Shown: positions 50,316 through 58,750 of the stretch, one piece after another
Layout of the letters: every line of letters begins with the position of its first letter
Position numbering within the stretch: the first letter of the stretch is position 1
DNA from: Pseudomonas azotoformans
GTDB lineage: Bacteria; Pseudomonadota; Gammaproteobacteria; Pseudomonadales; Pseudomonadaceae
Direction: 5' to 3'
DNA: 64,000 bases
Assembly (NCBI RefSeq): GCF_900103345.1
Contig: NZ_LT629702.1
Location: forward strand, 1,984,001 to 2,048,000
Notes under the pieces: generated by a model
Database searches by the model: none
What the model was told of the DNA's origin: nothing
The model's input: only the letters and a program-made list of their open reading frames with translations
Program-made: the position numbers and the translations under genes

Positions 50316-50924
50316 TCATGTTGCGATCAGATGCACATAGAACGCGTGAAACATGAAATACGCACACACCGCCAGTGCCACCCCCATGCACCGGTTGAAC
50401 AGGGTGAACGCCGACGTCCCGTTGATCCGCCGCCCCAGCAGCGCCCCCAGCAGCGCGTAGATCCACGGTGCACCGAACGCCCCGAAGGCGAGCGCCGCCG
50501 AGACCACGGCGATGGACGCCCCGGTGATATGCGCCGCCGGCAGCATCACACTGGTGATCGGCAACACAGCCATGATGCCCTTGGGGTTGAGCAACTGGAT
50601 CACCAGGCCATTCCAGAACGTAAGGGTTCTGGCCGGTGCCGTTGAAGCGTTTTCATCCACCACCGTGCGCGCGGTGAACACTTGGTAAGCCAGGTACAGC
50701 GTGTACACCCCGCCAACCAGCGAAATATACGGCAACGCGGCCTGGGAGATGATCGCCTCGCCGGTGTACCCAAACAGCACGAACAGCAGCATCATCGCGC
50801 AACCCACGCCGATGAAGAATCCGGTGGAGCGGCGGAACTGACCGGTGAGCCCGGCGTTGAGGCCCATGAAGTTCACGGGACCGGGGCTGTACATGACGCT
50901 GAAGGAGTAGAGGAAGATGTCCAT
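50316..50924 (-). CDS. LysE/RhtB-family amino acid exporter
   Basis: 202 residues with six membrane helices. The N-terminal SVMYSPGPVNFMGLNAGLTGQ carries the SPGPxN motif of LysE/RhtB exporters, and FWNGLVIQLLNPKGIM is the conserved loop before helix 4. These export amino acids or homoserine lactone. The ATG at 50924 follows AGGTCTTCC. It stands alone between two REPINs. Confidence 0.9.
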   Translation of the reverse strand: MDIFLYSFSVMYSPGPVNFMGLNAGLTGQFRRSTGFFIGVGCAMMLLFVLFGYTGEAIISQAALPYISLVGGVYTLYLAYQVFTARTVVDENASTAPARTLTFWNGLVIQLLNPKGIMAVLPITSVMLPAAHITGASIAVVSAALAFGAFGAPWIYALLGALLGRRINGTSAFTLFNRCMGVALAVCAYFMFHAFYVHLIAT

Positions 50925-51026
50925 GGAAGACCTGCTGTAGAGGAAGTGGGGCGAGTCTACTGAGGGGGGGTGGGGGGATTCTTGTACGTTTGTGGTAGGA
51001 CAGGATTTGGCGATGCTGGGCATCCC

Positions 51027-51051
51027 AGCGGGAGCAAGCTCCCTCGCCACA
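51027..51051. repeat. Single REP element
   Basis: AGCGGGAGCAAGCTCCCTCG followed by CCACA is one REP head (inverse GTGGCGAGGGAGCTTGCTCC) with no partner within 200 bases. It lies just upstream of the GFA-family gene start. Confidence 0.65.
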
Positions 51052-51090
51052 GGTATAGTGTTTGTCGAACTCTTTGGGATAAAACCAGGC

Positions 51091-51462
51091 ATGGATGCAA
51101 TCAATCAAGGCAGTTGCCTCTGCGGTGCAGTCACTTATCAAGTCGCGACACCGCTCAAGTCCGCCACCCACTGCCACTGCAAAAAATGCCAGAAAGTGCA
51201 TGGGGCAGCCTTTGCCACTTACGCCAGCGCGCCTCGATCAGACGTGACTATCCATGCTGTGCGGGACACGTTGAAAAGTTATGAGTCATCACCGGGCATT
51301 ACTCGCCAGTTCTGTTCGGAATGCGGTTCATCGTTGTTTTGGCACGATGCAAAAGGGCAGTATCCCGATTGGACTTCGATTGCACTGGGCACACTCGATA
51401 CCCCGTTCGCGCCTCAGAACCTGAAGCACAGCTGCATTGAGTCCAAGGCCACTTGGCTGTAG
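51091..51462 (+). CDS. GFA-family zinc-binding protein (glutathione-dependent formaldehyde-activating-like)
   Basis: 123 residues, with the seven cysteines expected for the GFA fold: C9/C11 (GSCLCGAVTY), C28/C30/C33 (HCHCKKCQK) and C75/C78 (FCSECGS). These bind two zinc ions. The substrate of most members, including this one, is unknown. The ATG at 51091 follows AACCAGGC. Its stop codon TAG is the beginning of the REPIN at 51458, so the repeat inserted into or created the gene's end. Confidence 0.87.
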   Translation: MDAINQGSCLCGAVTYQVATPLKSATHCHCKKCQKVHGAAFATYASAPRSDVTIHAVRDTLKSYESSPGITRQFCSECGSSLFWHDAKGQYPDWTSIALGTLDTPFAPQNLKHSCIESKATWL

Positions 51463-51557
51463 GAGCGAGCTTGCTCGCGAAAACCGTCAACGATGACGCG
51501 TTCATTCAGACTTAACGCGTCGTCCTCAGGTTTTTCGCGAGCAAGCTCGCTCCTACA
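51458..51557. repeat. REPIN (GTAGGAGCGAGCTTGCTCGCGA class), contains GFA stop codon
   Basis: TGTAGGAGCGAGCTTGCTCG at 51458 and the inverse ending CTCGCTCCTACA at 51557. Size and spacer resemble the copy 1.3 kb upstream. It separates the GFA gene from the 3' end of the porin operon. Confidence 0.9.
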
Positions 51558-51579
51558 GTCTCGACCTGCGTTTGCGGAC

Positions 51580-52899
51580 CTACATCAACGGAATCGAGTA
51601 ACTCACGAACACCCGATTCTGATCCTGGTCCCGCGCCACTTCACTGCGTGACACACCATTGCGCCAGCCGAACCCGACGTTCTTGAACGTGCCGCTCTGC
51701 ACCACGTAATCCAGCGAGATATCGCGTTCCCACTCGCTGGCATCGTTGCCGCTGGCGGTGAGGATGTGCTCGCCCTTCAAGTACATCACCGACGCCTTCA
51801 GGCCCGGCACGCCAAGCGAGGCGAAGTCATAGGCGTATTGGGCAAAGGCCGTGCGCTCACCGGCCTGGATGAAGGTCTGCACGGTACGGTCGGTGTAGAG
51901 GTACAGGCTGGAACCGCCCTCCCCTTTGTTGACCAGGCCGCCCTGGTTGAGTTGGGCGAAGTTGCTGTCGTCCGAGACTTGCTGGTAACCGGCGGTGATC
52001 GCGTGCGGGCCCAGGGAGTAGATGAACGCCGCGCTCCAGGTGTTGTTGTCGATTTCACCCGTGCCGTTCTTGGTATAGCCGCCGAGCTTGTAACCTTCGG
52101 CACGGCCGGCAACGCTGCTGTTCTTGCCGTCGGAGGTGGTCTTGAAGTAGCGCAGGTCGGTTTTCAATGAGCCGTAGTCGCCCAGCGGCAATACATGGAT
52201 CAGACCGGCGAAGTGCTGTTGGTAATAGTCTTCGAGGTTGGCGTAGTAGTACTGGACCAGCAGGTCCTTGGTTACCTGGTAATCGGCACCGGCGTAGTTG
52301 AATTTATTGCTTTCCTGGGTGCCGCCCGCCGCCGCCAGGCCGCTGCGATCGCTGGAGCCACGGCCAGTGGTGTGCTGCAGTTGGCCGCCGATCAGGGTCA
52401 GGTTGTCGATGTCCTTGCTGGTGATCTGCCCGCCTTCGAACGACTGCGGCAACAAGCGCCCGTCGTTGCTCACCAGGATCGGCAGGTTCGGCCGCAGGTA
52501 GCCGTAGCGCAGTTCGCTCTTGGCAAAACGCGCCTTGGCCGTCGCACCGCCACGGGCCCAGGTGTCGGCGGCCTTGCCGTCGTCCGTGGGGATCATCGAA
52601 CTGCCCACATGGCGGCCGGCGCCGCTGTCGAGGGTCACGCCGAGCATGCCCACGGCATCCAGGCCGAAGCCGACCGTGCCGTCGGTAAAGCCCGACTGGT
52701 AGTTGAGGATAAATGCCTGGCCCCACTCTTCGGTCTTCGACGGTGCGGCGGCGCCGTCACGGTTGTCGTTGTTGAAGTAGAAGTTGCGCAGGCTCAAGTT
52801 GGCTTTGCTGTCACTCAGAAAATCAGCCGAGGCCAGGGGGCTCAGGGCAATGCCCAGGCCGCCGGTCAATACGCTTAACACATGCAAAGTGGCTTTCAT
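51580..52899 (-). CDS. OprD-family porin, last gene of the LacI-ABC-phosphodiesterase operon
   Basis: 439 residues. Signal peptide, then the OprD opening ADFLSDSKANLSLRNFYFNND, ending in RVFVSYSIPLM. The ATG at 52899 follows TGAGGTTGTG and lies 7 bases after the phosphodiesterase stop, so it is part of the same transcript. In this operon it most likely provides outer-membrane entry for the substrate of the ABC transporter, giving one transcript covering outer membrane, inner membrane and hydrolysis. Confidence 0.92.
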   Translation of the reverse strand: MKATLHVLSVLTGGLGIALSPLASADFLSDSKANLSLRNFYFNNDNRDGAAAPSKTEEWGQAFILNYQSGFTDGTVGFGLDAVGMLGVTLDSGAGRHVGSSMIPTDDGKAADTWARGGATAKARFAKSELRYGYLRPNLPILVSNDGRLLPQSFEGGQITSKDIDNLTLIGGQLQHTTGRGSSDRSGLAAAGGTQESNKFNYAGADYQVTKDLLVQYYYANLEDYYQQHFAGLIHVLPLGDYGSLKTDLRYFKTTSDGKNSSVAGRAEGYKLGGYTKNGTGEIDNNTWSAAFIYSLGPHAITAGYQQVSDDSNFAQLNQGGLVNKGEGGSSLYLYTDRTVQTFIQAGERTAFAQYAYDFASLGVPGLKASVMYLKGEHILTASGNDASEWERDISLDYVVQSGTFKNVGFGWRNGVSRSEVARDQDQNRVFVSYSIPLM

Positions 52900-52906
52900 C
52901 ACAACC

Positions 52907-53740
52907 TCAGTCAATTAATCCATGGGCGTCATAAAACGGATACGGCCCCGGGTATTCCCCGAACACGCCGTTGTGGCTGATCAAACCCTGCTGCGCCTCC
53001 CAGCGATGCAACAGATAGCCCGCCGGCTCCAGGTTGAAATGCGCGGGCGCCGCTTCTTGTAAATCCAGCACGATCTGATGGGAGGTGCCGGGGCACACAC
53101 AACTCAGGCTGCCGCCAAAACGCCGTTGCATCGGCCGGTGCAGATGACCGCAGAGCAGGCGCTCCACTTGCGGATGGCGCGCAACGACGTGCTCCAGGGC
53201 GGCAGCATTGATGAAGGGTTCGCGGTCCATGTGGCCGATGCCGCTGATGAACGGCGGGTGATGCAGGATCAGCAGGGTCGGCGCATCCGGGCGCAGCGCC
53301 AATTGCTCATCCAGCCAGTGCAATTGGCTGTCGAGCAATTGGCCGCCGTGGCCGCCGGGAATGGTCGAGTCGAGGCCGATCAGGCGCAGCGGATGGTGGT
53401 CGACCACCCAGTCCAACGGGCCATCGGCGGACAACGGCAGATACGCGTGATCACGGAACGCCTGCAGTAACGGCGCACGGTTGTCGTGGTTGCCGGGCAC
53501 CAGGTAGCACGGCATGTGCAGGCGCGCGAGTTCGGGGTGCAGCACGGCGTATTCATCGGCACGGCCGAAGTCCACCAGGTCACCGCTGATGACCACGATG
53601 TCGGGGCGTGGGTGGCTGGCGTTCAAGTGATCGACGGCACGACGCAGTGCGCCTAACGTGTCGACAACCCCGTAAGTGAGGCGCTGGCCGGCTTTAAGGT
53701 GCAGGTCGCTGATCTGCGCGACGAGAAACGGACGATTCAC
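52907..53740 (-). CDS. GpdQ-type glycerophosphodiesterase (class III phosphodiesterase)
   Basis: 277 residues, cytoplasmic. The binuclear metal site is complete: D12-x-H14 (ISDLHLK), D54 (SGDLVDFGR), N84 (PGNHDN), H160 (ILHHPP), H199 and H201 (CGHLHR). Each is offset by exactly four from the ligands I recall for Enterobacter GpdQ (8, 10, 50, 80, 156, 195, 197). The family features YGVVDT, GRADEY and PGTSHQI also match GpdQ rather than CpdA-type enzymes. It should hydrolyse glycerophosphodiesters or similar phosphodiesters delivered by the ABC transporter encoded just upstream (9-base gap). The ATG at 53740 begins MNRPFLVAQISDLH. Confidence 0.87.
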   Translation of the reverse strand: MNRPFLVAQISDLHLKAGQRLTYGVVDTLGALRRAVDHLNASHPRPDIVVISGDLVDFGRADEYAVLHPELARLHMPCYLVPGNHDNRAPLLQAFRDHAYLPLSADGPLDWVVDHHPLRLIGLDSTIPGGHGGQLLDSQLHWLDEQLALRPDAPTLLILHHPPFISGIGHMDREPFINAAALEHVVARHPQVERLLCGHLHRPMQRRFGGSLSCVCPGTSHQIVLDLQEAAPAHFNLEPAGYLLHRWEAQQGLISHNGVFGEYPGPYPFYDAHGLID

Positions 53741-53749
53741 AATAGAGTC

Positions 53750-54781
53750 TCAAGCATTCAGGGTGAACAACATGTGCGGCGCAATTGCCAGGGCAATCGG
53801 CGCGCCGACGGCGTACAGCTGGTTGTCGCTGCTGTCGACCAGCAGCGGTTGCGGGCCGCCCACATCCACCAGCAGGCGGCTTTGCGCACCTTGGAAGAAC
53901 TGCGCCAGCAGGTGGCCGTGCAAGTGCCCTTCGCTCTCCATCACCTTCAGGTGTTCGGGACGGCAATACACCGTGCTGGGTAAATGGGCGTCATGCCACG
54001 GCAACTCGCCGCCACAAACTTTCAAGCCATGGGCCGCTGGCTGGATCACAGCGAAGGCATTGAGGTTGCCGACAAAGCCCGCAACGAAGGCATTGGCCGG
54101 TTTCTGGTAGATGTCACGCGGGCTGGCCAATTGCGCGACACGCCCGTGTTCCATCACCAGGATACGGTCGCCCAGGGCCATGGCTTCGCCCTGGTCGTGG
54201 GTGACGAACACCGAGGTGATGCCCAGGCCGCGCAGCAGCTCGTTCAGCTCGCTGCGCAGGCGTTCGCGCAGTTGCGCATCGAGCGCCGCCAGCGGTTCGT
54301 CCAGCAGCAACACTTTCGGGCGCGGCGCCAACGCACGAGCCAAGGCCACGCGCTGTCGCTGGCCGCCGGAAAGTTCATGGATGCTGCGCTTGCCGTGGTG
54401 TTGCAAGCCCACCAGTTCCAGCAACTCGTCGCAGCGCTTGTTGCGCTCCACCACCGCCATACCGCGAATCTTCAAGCCATAAACGATGTTCCCGGCCACA
54501 TCCAGGTTGGGAAACAGTGCGTAGTTCTGGAACACCATGCCTACGTCGCGGCGTTCGATCGGCAGGCGGGTCACGTCCTGGTCGCCGAACCACACCTGGC
54601 CCACGTCCGGGCGCTCGAGGCCGGCGATCAGGCGCAAGGTGGTGGTCTTGCCGCAGCCGGACGGGCCAAGAATGGCCAGGGTTTCGCCGCCTTCGACGGT
54701 CAGGTCCAGGTCATGCACGGCCACGGTGCCGTCGGCGAACGCCTTGCGACAGCCTTGCAGGCGGATAGTGATAGCGGTCAT
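53750..54781 (-). CDS. ABC transporter ATPase (PotA/FbpC-type)
   Basis: 343 residues. Walker A GPSGCGKTTT at about residue 39, Q-loop VFQNYALFPNLDV, signature LSGGQRQRVALARAL, Walker B VLLLDEPLAALD and switch histidine VFVTHDQ are intact, followed by a C-terminal TOBE-like domain. It energises an importer with the two permeases and the binding protein of the same operon. The ATG overlaps the preceding permease stop by 4 bases (ATGA). Confidence 0.92.
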   Translation of the reverse strand: MTAITIRLQGCRKAFADGTVAVHDLDLTVEGGETLAILGPSGCGKTTTLRLIAGLERPDVGQVWFGDQDVTRLPIERRDVGMVFQNYALFPNLDVAGNIVYGLKIRGMAVVERNKRCDELLELVGLQHHGKRSIHELSGGQRQRVALARALAPRPKVLLLDEPLAALDAQLRERLRSELNELLRGLGITSVFVTHDQGEAMALGDRILVMEHGRVAQLASPRDIYQKPANAFVAGFVGNLNAFAVIQPAAHGLKVCGGELPWHDAHLPSTVYCRPEHLKVMESEGHLHGHLLAQFFQGAQSRLLVDVGGPQPLLVDSSDNQLYAVGAPIALAIAPHMLFTLNA

Positions 54782-55572
54782 CGACGCTCTCCACGGGACA
54801 AACGGGCACTGATGGCCTGCAGCGCAATCAGCAGCGGCACGATCATCAGCAAAAAGATAAGGGTGTAGGCGCTGGCGATTTCCAGGCGCGCCGAGGCGTA
54901 GCTGTCGGCCAGGCCCACGGGCAAGGTCTTGGTCATCGGCGTGTGGAGCATCCAGGTCAGGTTGAATTCACCCAGGGACAAGGTCACCACCATCAACACG
55001 CCTGCCAGGATCCCGGCCCGGCAGTTGGGCACCACCACGCTGAAAAAACGCTTGATCGGACCGGCACCCAGGCTGGCCGCCGCCTCCTCCAGCACCGGCA
55101 ACTGCTGGCGCTGCATCACCGCCATCACCGGGCGTACCAGGAACGGCAAGGTGAACAGCACATGGCCGACCAGGATGAACAGCCAACTGCTGCGAAAGCT
55201 GCCGAACTGGCCGTAGGTCAGCAGCAAGGCCAACGCACTGGCCAACCCCGGCATGGCCACCGGCAGCACCATCAACTCTTCGAAGGCGCGGCTGAAACGG
55301 TTGTTCATGCGCACCAAACCGTAGGCCGCCGGCACACCAATCACGCAGACGCACGCCGCGCAGGCCAGCGCCAGTTGCAGCGACAACCACACGGTGGGCG
55401 AATAGGCCTGCCACACCTGCACCAGCCAATCGAAGGTCAAGCCACTGGACAGCCCGACGAAGAAATTGCGGGTCAGCCCGGCCAGTAGCGACATCACCAC
55501 CGGCACCAGCATGAAGGCGCACACCAACAGGGTGAACAGCAGTTGCAGCACAAACAGCGATGAGCGCTTCAC
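54778..55572 (-). CDS. ABC transporter permease (second)
   Basis: 264 residues, six membrane helices. The inner-membrane loop EEAAASLGAGPIKRFFSVVVP carries the EAA motif for contact with the ATPase. It starts with GTG at 55572; GTGA overlaps the first permease stop by 4 bases. With the first permease it forms the heterodimeric channel of a family-1 (spermidine/2-aminoethylphosphonate/iron-type) importer. Confidence 0.88.
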   Translation of the reverse strand: MKRSSLFVLQLLFTLLVCAFMLVPVVMSLLAGLTRNFFVGLSSGLTFDWLVQVWQAYSPTVWLSLQLALACAACVCVIGVPAAYGLVRMNNRFSRAFEELMVLPVAMPGLASALALLLTYGQFGSFRSSWLFILVGHVLFTLPFLVRPVMAVMQRQQLPVLEEAAASLGAGPIKRFFSVVVPNCRAGILAGVLMVVTLSLGEFNLTWMLHTPMTKTLPVGLADSYASARLEIASAYTLIFLLMIVPLLIALQAISARLSRGERR

Positions 55573-56387
55573 AGCACAGTCCCCGAGTTCTTGACCAGGC
55601 GGCGCGTGAGCAGCAGCACGGCCCAGGTCACCGCGCCGAGCACCACCGACAGTGCGGCCGCCACGGCAAAGTTGGCGTAGTTGGTGAACACGTTGTAGAT
55701 CGCCACCGGGGTAACGTTCAGCCGCGTGCCCAAGGTAAAGGCGGTGCCGAAGGCGCCCATGGAGGTGGCGAAACAGATCGCCCCGCAGGAGGCCAGCGCC
55801 GGCGCCAGGCCTGGCACGATCACATCGCACACCACTCGCCAATGCCCGGCGCCCAGGGAATGGGCGGCCTCTTCCAGGCTGCGATCAAGGCTCTCGCACG
55901 CGGCCATCACTGTGAGGATCACCCGCGGGATCGAGAAGTACAGGTAACCCACGAACAGCCCCGCCAGCGAGTAGGCAAAGATCCAGCGTTCACCGGCCAA
56001 TTGCAGGCCCAGCGCGGCAAACAAGCCCTGGCGCCCGGCCAACAAGATCACCAAGAAGCCAACGACCACGCCGGGAAACGCCAGGGGAAACGTGAGCAAT
56101 GCCACCAGCGCCGAACGCCCGAAAAACTGCTGCCGGGCGAGGAACACCCCGCTGATACCGCCGATCAGCAGCGCCACCAGTGTCACCACCACCGCCAGCA
56201 GCAAGGTTTGCCCAAGGCTGCCCAGGTACTGCGCGCTGCTGAGCACCTGCCAGTAGCCGCTGCCGTTGCTGTCACGGCTTTCTGCACCGAGCACCATCAA
56301 GTGCGCCAGCGGCAGCAGCCAGAACGCGAGCAGCACCGCAAAGGCCGGGGCCAGTGCCCAGGCGGCATGTCTTGCCGATGCTGCCAC
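55569..56387 (-). CDS. ABC transporter permease (first)
   Basis: 272 residues with six membrane helices. The EAA loop is EEAAHSLGAGHWRVVCDVIVPGLAP. The GTG start at 56387 abuts the TAA stop of the binding-protein gene, with GAGG provided by that gene's 3' end. It is translationally coupled on both sides, so permease levels track the binding protein's transcript. Confidence 0.88.
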   Translation of the reverse strand: MAASARHAAWALAPAFAVLLAFWLLPLAHLMVLGAESRDSNGSGYWQVLSSAQYLGSLGQTLLLAVVVTLVALLIGGISGVFLARQQFFGRSALVALLTFPLAFPGVVVGFLVILLAGRQGLFAALGLQLAGERWIFAYSLAGLFVGYLYFSIPRVILTVMAACESLDRSLEEAAHSLGAGHWRVVCDVIVPGLAPALASCGAICFATSMGAFGTAFTLGTRLNVTPVAIYNVFTNYANFAVAAALSVVLGAVTWAVLLLTRRLVKNSGTVL

Positions 56388-57392
56388 TTACTTGACCTCG
56401 TTCAAGTAACGGGCGGCGAAGGCTTCCTGCACAGCGGCCATTTTTTCGTAGTCCACCACGCCGGCACGGGCGTAGTCGCTGTCGGGCAGGAACTGTGCGG
56501 CCACGTCAGCCGGCATCTTCATCGGCCGTACCGGGCGCAGATAGGCCTTGGCCCAGAGCGCCTGGCCTTCGTCCGACAGCACGAAGTCGAGGACCTTTTC
56601 TGCGTTGGCGCGGTGCGGCGCGTTGGCCACCAGGCTCATCACATAGGGCACGCTGATGCTGCCTTCCTGGGGGATCACAAAGGCGACGTTGGCCTTGTCC
56701 TTGTAGCGCGCGCGGTAGGCGTTGAAGTCGTAGTCCACCAGGATCGGCAACTCACCGGACAGCACCCGTGCATACGCGGTTTGCTTGGGCACGATGGGCG
56801 CGTTTTTCGCCAGCTTCTGGAAGTAGTCGATGGCCGGCGCGAAGTTGTCCAGGTCGCCGCCCATGGCGCGGTTGATCGCCACCGCGGAGACGTAGCCGAC
56901 AAACGCGCTGGACGGGTCGAGGTAACCGACCATGCCTTTGTATTCAGGCTTGAGCAGGTCGGCCCAGCTGTGCGGCACCGGTAGACCGCCGAGTGCATCG
57001 ACGTTGACCATGATGCCCAAGGTGCCGGAGTGGATCGCGAACCAATGGCCGGCCGGGTCTTTCAGGCCAGCAGGGATCTGCTCCCAGGCCTTGGGTTTGT
57101 AGGTGTCGACCACTTCGGCTTTTTGCGCCTGCAGGCCGAAGGTCACGCCGTAGTAAACGACGTCGGCCACCGGTGCGGCTTTCTCTGCTACCAACTGCGC
57201 CAGGGATTGGCCGGAGTTCTTGTTGTCCAGCGGCACTTGCACGCCGGTGCTGGCGGCGATGGCCTTGAGCTGGGTGCCCCAGTCGGCCCAGTCCGGCGGG
57301 CAGTTGTAGCAGATCGCGGTGTCGGCGGCCTGGGCCAGGCTGGCCGCACCGCACAGCAGCACGGCTGCCAGGGTTTTACGGAGTGCGCGCAT
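56388..57392 (-). CDS. ABC transporter periplasmic substrate-binding protein, family 1
   Basis: 334 residues with a signal peptide (MRALRKTLAAVLLCGAASLAQA). The mature protein follows the iron/spermidine/aminoethylphosphonate-type (SBP_bac_1/6) layout: NKNSGQSLAQLVAEKAAPVADVVYYG, WFAIHSGTLGIMVNVDAL, GMVGYLDPSSAFVGYVSAVA, VDYDFNAYRARYKDKANVAF. The GpdQ gene in the same operon suggests an organophosphodiester ligand. AGGAA lies upstream of the ATG at 57392, within the 3' end of the LacI gene (17-base overlap). Confidence 0.88.
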   Translation of the reverse strand: MRALRKTLAAVLLCGAASLAQAADTAICYNCPPDWADWGTQLKAIAASTGVQVPLDNKNSGQSLAQLVAEKAAPVADVVYYGVTFGLQAQKAEVVDTYKPKAWEQIPAGLKDPAGHWFAIHSGTLGIMVNVDALGGLPVPHSWADLLKPEYKGMVGYLDPSSAFVGYVSAVAINRAMGGDLDNFAPAIDYFQKLAKNAPIVPKQTAYARVLSGELPILVDYDFNAYRARYKDKANVAFVIPQEGSISVPYVMSLVANAPHRANAEKVLDFVLSDEGQALWAKAYLRPVRPMKMPADVAAQFLPDSDYARAGVVDYEKMAAVQEAFAARYLNEVK

Positions 57393-58395
57393 CAGGGGTT
57401 TCCTCGTGGGGTTGAGTACTTTCGCCCGGCCGGATATGGCAAGGCAGGCAATGGGACGTCGGGGCGTTGCCGGCGATCTGCGCCAGCAGTTGGTCAATCA
57501 CAGTGCTGGCGAGCAGCGCAATCGGCTGCACCACGCTGCACAGGGTCGGGTGCATCTGGGTGCCGAGGCTGATGCCGTCGAAGCCCATTACCGAGAGTTG
57601 CCCGGGTACGTTCCAGGCGTTGCGACGCAGCTCGGCGATCAGGCTGATGGCCAGGAAGTCGTTGGAACACACCAGTGCGGTGGGTGCCTCAGGGCCTTGC
57701 AGACAAGGTTCGATGGCGGCGAATTCGGCCTGGGTATGAGCTGGCATTTCGATCACTGTGCGGGGCTCGAGGCCGTATTCGCGCATCGCATCGCAATAGC
57801 CGGCGTAGCGCAGGCGCGCACGGTCCGACTGCAGCGCAGGGCCGGCGACCATGCTGATGCGGCGGTGCCCGGCTTCGAGCAGGTAGCGCGTGGCCAGGGC
57901 CATGCCGGCGCGGTTGTCCACCGACACGGCGCTGTAGTTGGGGTTGCTGGGTTGGTGGTAGGCCAGCACAAACGGGGTTTTCTCAGTATTCAGGCTGCTG
58001 AGCACCACGTTGCTTTCAGCATCCGTGACCGTCAGCACCAGGCCGTCCACGCGCTGGCGCAACAGCTCTTCCACCACAATGCTTTCGCGCTCGCTGCTGT
58101 AGTCGGTGGTCGCCAGCAACAGGCTATAACCACGCAACCGTGCCGCGCGCTCCATGGCCTGGAACTGTTCGGCGAACACCGGGTTGAGCAGGTTGGGCAC
58201 CACCACGCCGATCAACTGGGTGGTTTGCAGGCGCAATTGGCGGCCCAGCAGATTGGGGCGGAAGCCCAACTCACGGGCGGCGGCGAACACCTGCTCACGG
58301 GTGGTCGGGCGCACCTGGTCGGGGGAAGCAAAAGTGCGGGCGGCGGTGGCGCGGGATACCCCGGCCAGCCGTGCTACGTCTTTCAAATCAGTCAT
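57376..58395 (-). CDS. LacI-family regulator heading the ABC/phosphodiesterase/porin operon
   Basis: 339 residues. The LacI helix-turn-helix (LKDVARLAGVSRATAARTFASPDQVRPTTREQV) is followed by the hinge (GRQLRLQTTQLIGVVVPNLLNPVF) and a periplasmic-binding-protein-like effector domain with CSNDFLAISLIAELR and GFDGISLG. It is the first gene of the operon and overlaps the binding-protein gene by 17 bases, so it is made together with the system it controls. A perfect 14-base palindrome lies just upstream of its start. Confidence 0.9.
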   Translation of the reverse strand: MTDLKDVARLAGVSRATAARTFASPDQVRPTTREQVFAAARELGFRPNLLGRQLRLQTTQLIGVVVPNLLNPVFAEQFQAMERAARLRGYSLLLATTDYSSERESIVVEELLRQRVDGLVLTVTDAESNVVLSSLNTEKTPFVLAYHQPSNPNYSAVSVDNRAGMALATRYLLEAGHRRISMVAGPALQSDRARLRYAGYCDAMREYGLEPRTVIEMPAHTQAEFAAIEPCLQGPEAPTALVCSNDFLAISLIAELRRNAWNVPGQLSVMGFDGISLGTQMHPTLCSVVQPIALLASTVIDQLLAQIAGNAPTSHCLPCHIRPGESTQPHEETPDARTP

Positions 58396-58406
58396 TGTCA
58401 CTCGCT

Positions 58407-58420
58407 TGAGATCGATCTCA
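58407..58420. promoter_or_regulatory. Palindrome TGAGATCGATCTCA, candidate LacI-family operator
   Basis: A perfect 14-base dyad with a central CG, as LacI-family operators usually have, 12 bases upstream of the LacI gene start. It overlaps the expected leader of the seven-gene operon and suggests autorepression. Confidence 0.65.
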
Positions 58421-58510
58421 TTGGCGAGGACAGTAATGGGGAAATGTGGCAATCCGGCGGTAAGGTGATGACAGTTTGATGTCGATGGACCCGATAGACA
58501 GGGGCCAAAC

Positions 58511-58599
58511 TGTGGGAGGGGGCTTGCCCCCGATAGCAGTGGGTCAGTACTGGATTGGGTGGCTGACACACTGCAATCGGGGGCAAGCCCCCTCCCACA
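58511..58599. repeat. REPIN (GTGGGAGGGGGCTTGCCCCCGAT class)
   Basis: TGTGGGAGGGGGCTTGCCCC at 58511 and the inverse ending CCCCTCCCACA at 58599, with a short spacer (GGGTCAGTACTGG). It sits in the 355-base divergent region between the LacI and nspC genes, an unusual place for a REPIN; the remainder of that region (58600-58750) holds only a presumed nspC promoter. Confidence 0.9.
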
Positions 58600-58750
58600 T
58601 TGGATCGGTGTCCCTCCATAGACGGTCATACTTAATGGGTAAGGTCGAAAATCTGGCGCAGCAAAATCCGCCCACTAACCTTTCGATTCGATCCAAGTGC
58701 GGGCACAATGCGTGTCCTTTTTTGGCAGGCACCGCCGCAGGCTCTCAAAA

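Noticed and set aside
53750..57392. 2-aminoethylphosphonate or iron importer
   Set aside because: The transporter type allows it, but no phosphonatase or iron-linked gene is present, while a GpdQ-type phosphodiesterase is in the operon; substrate left as probable phosphodiester.
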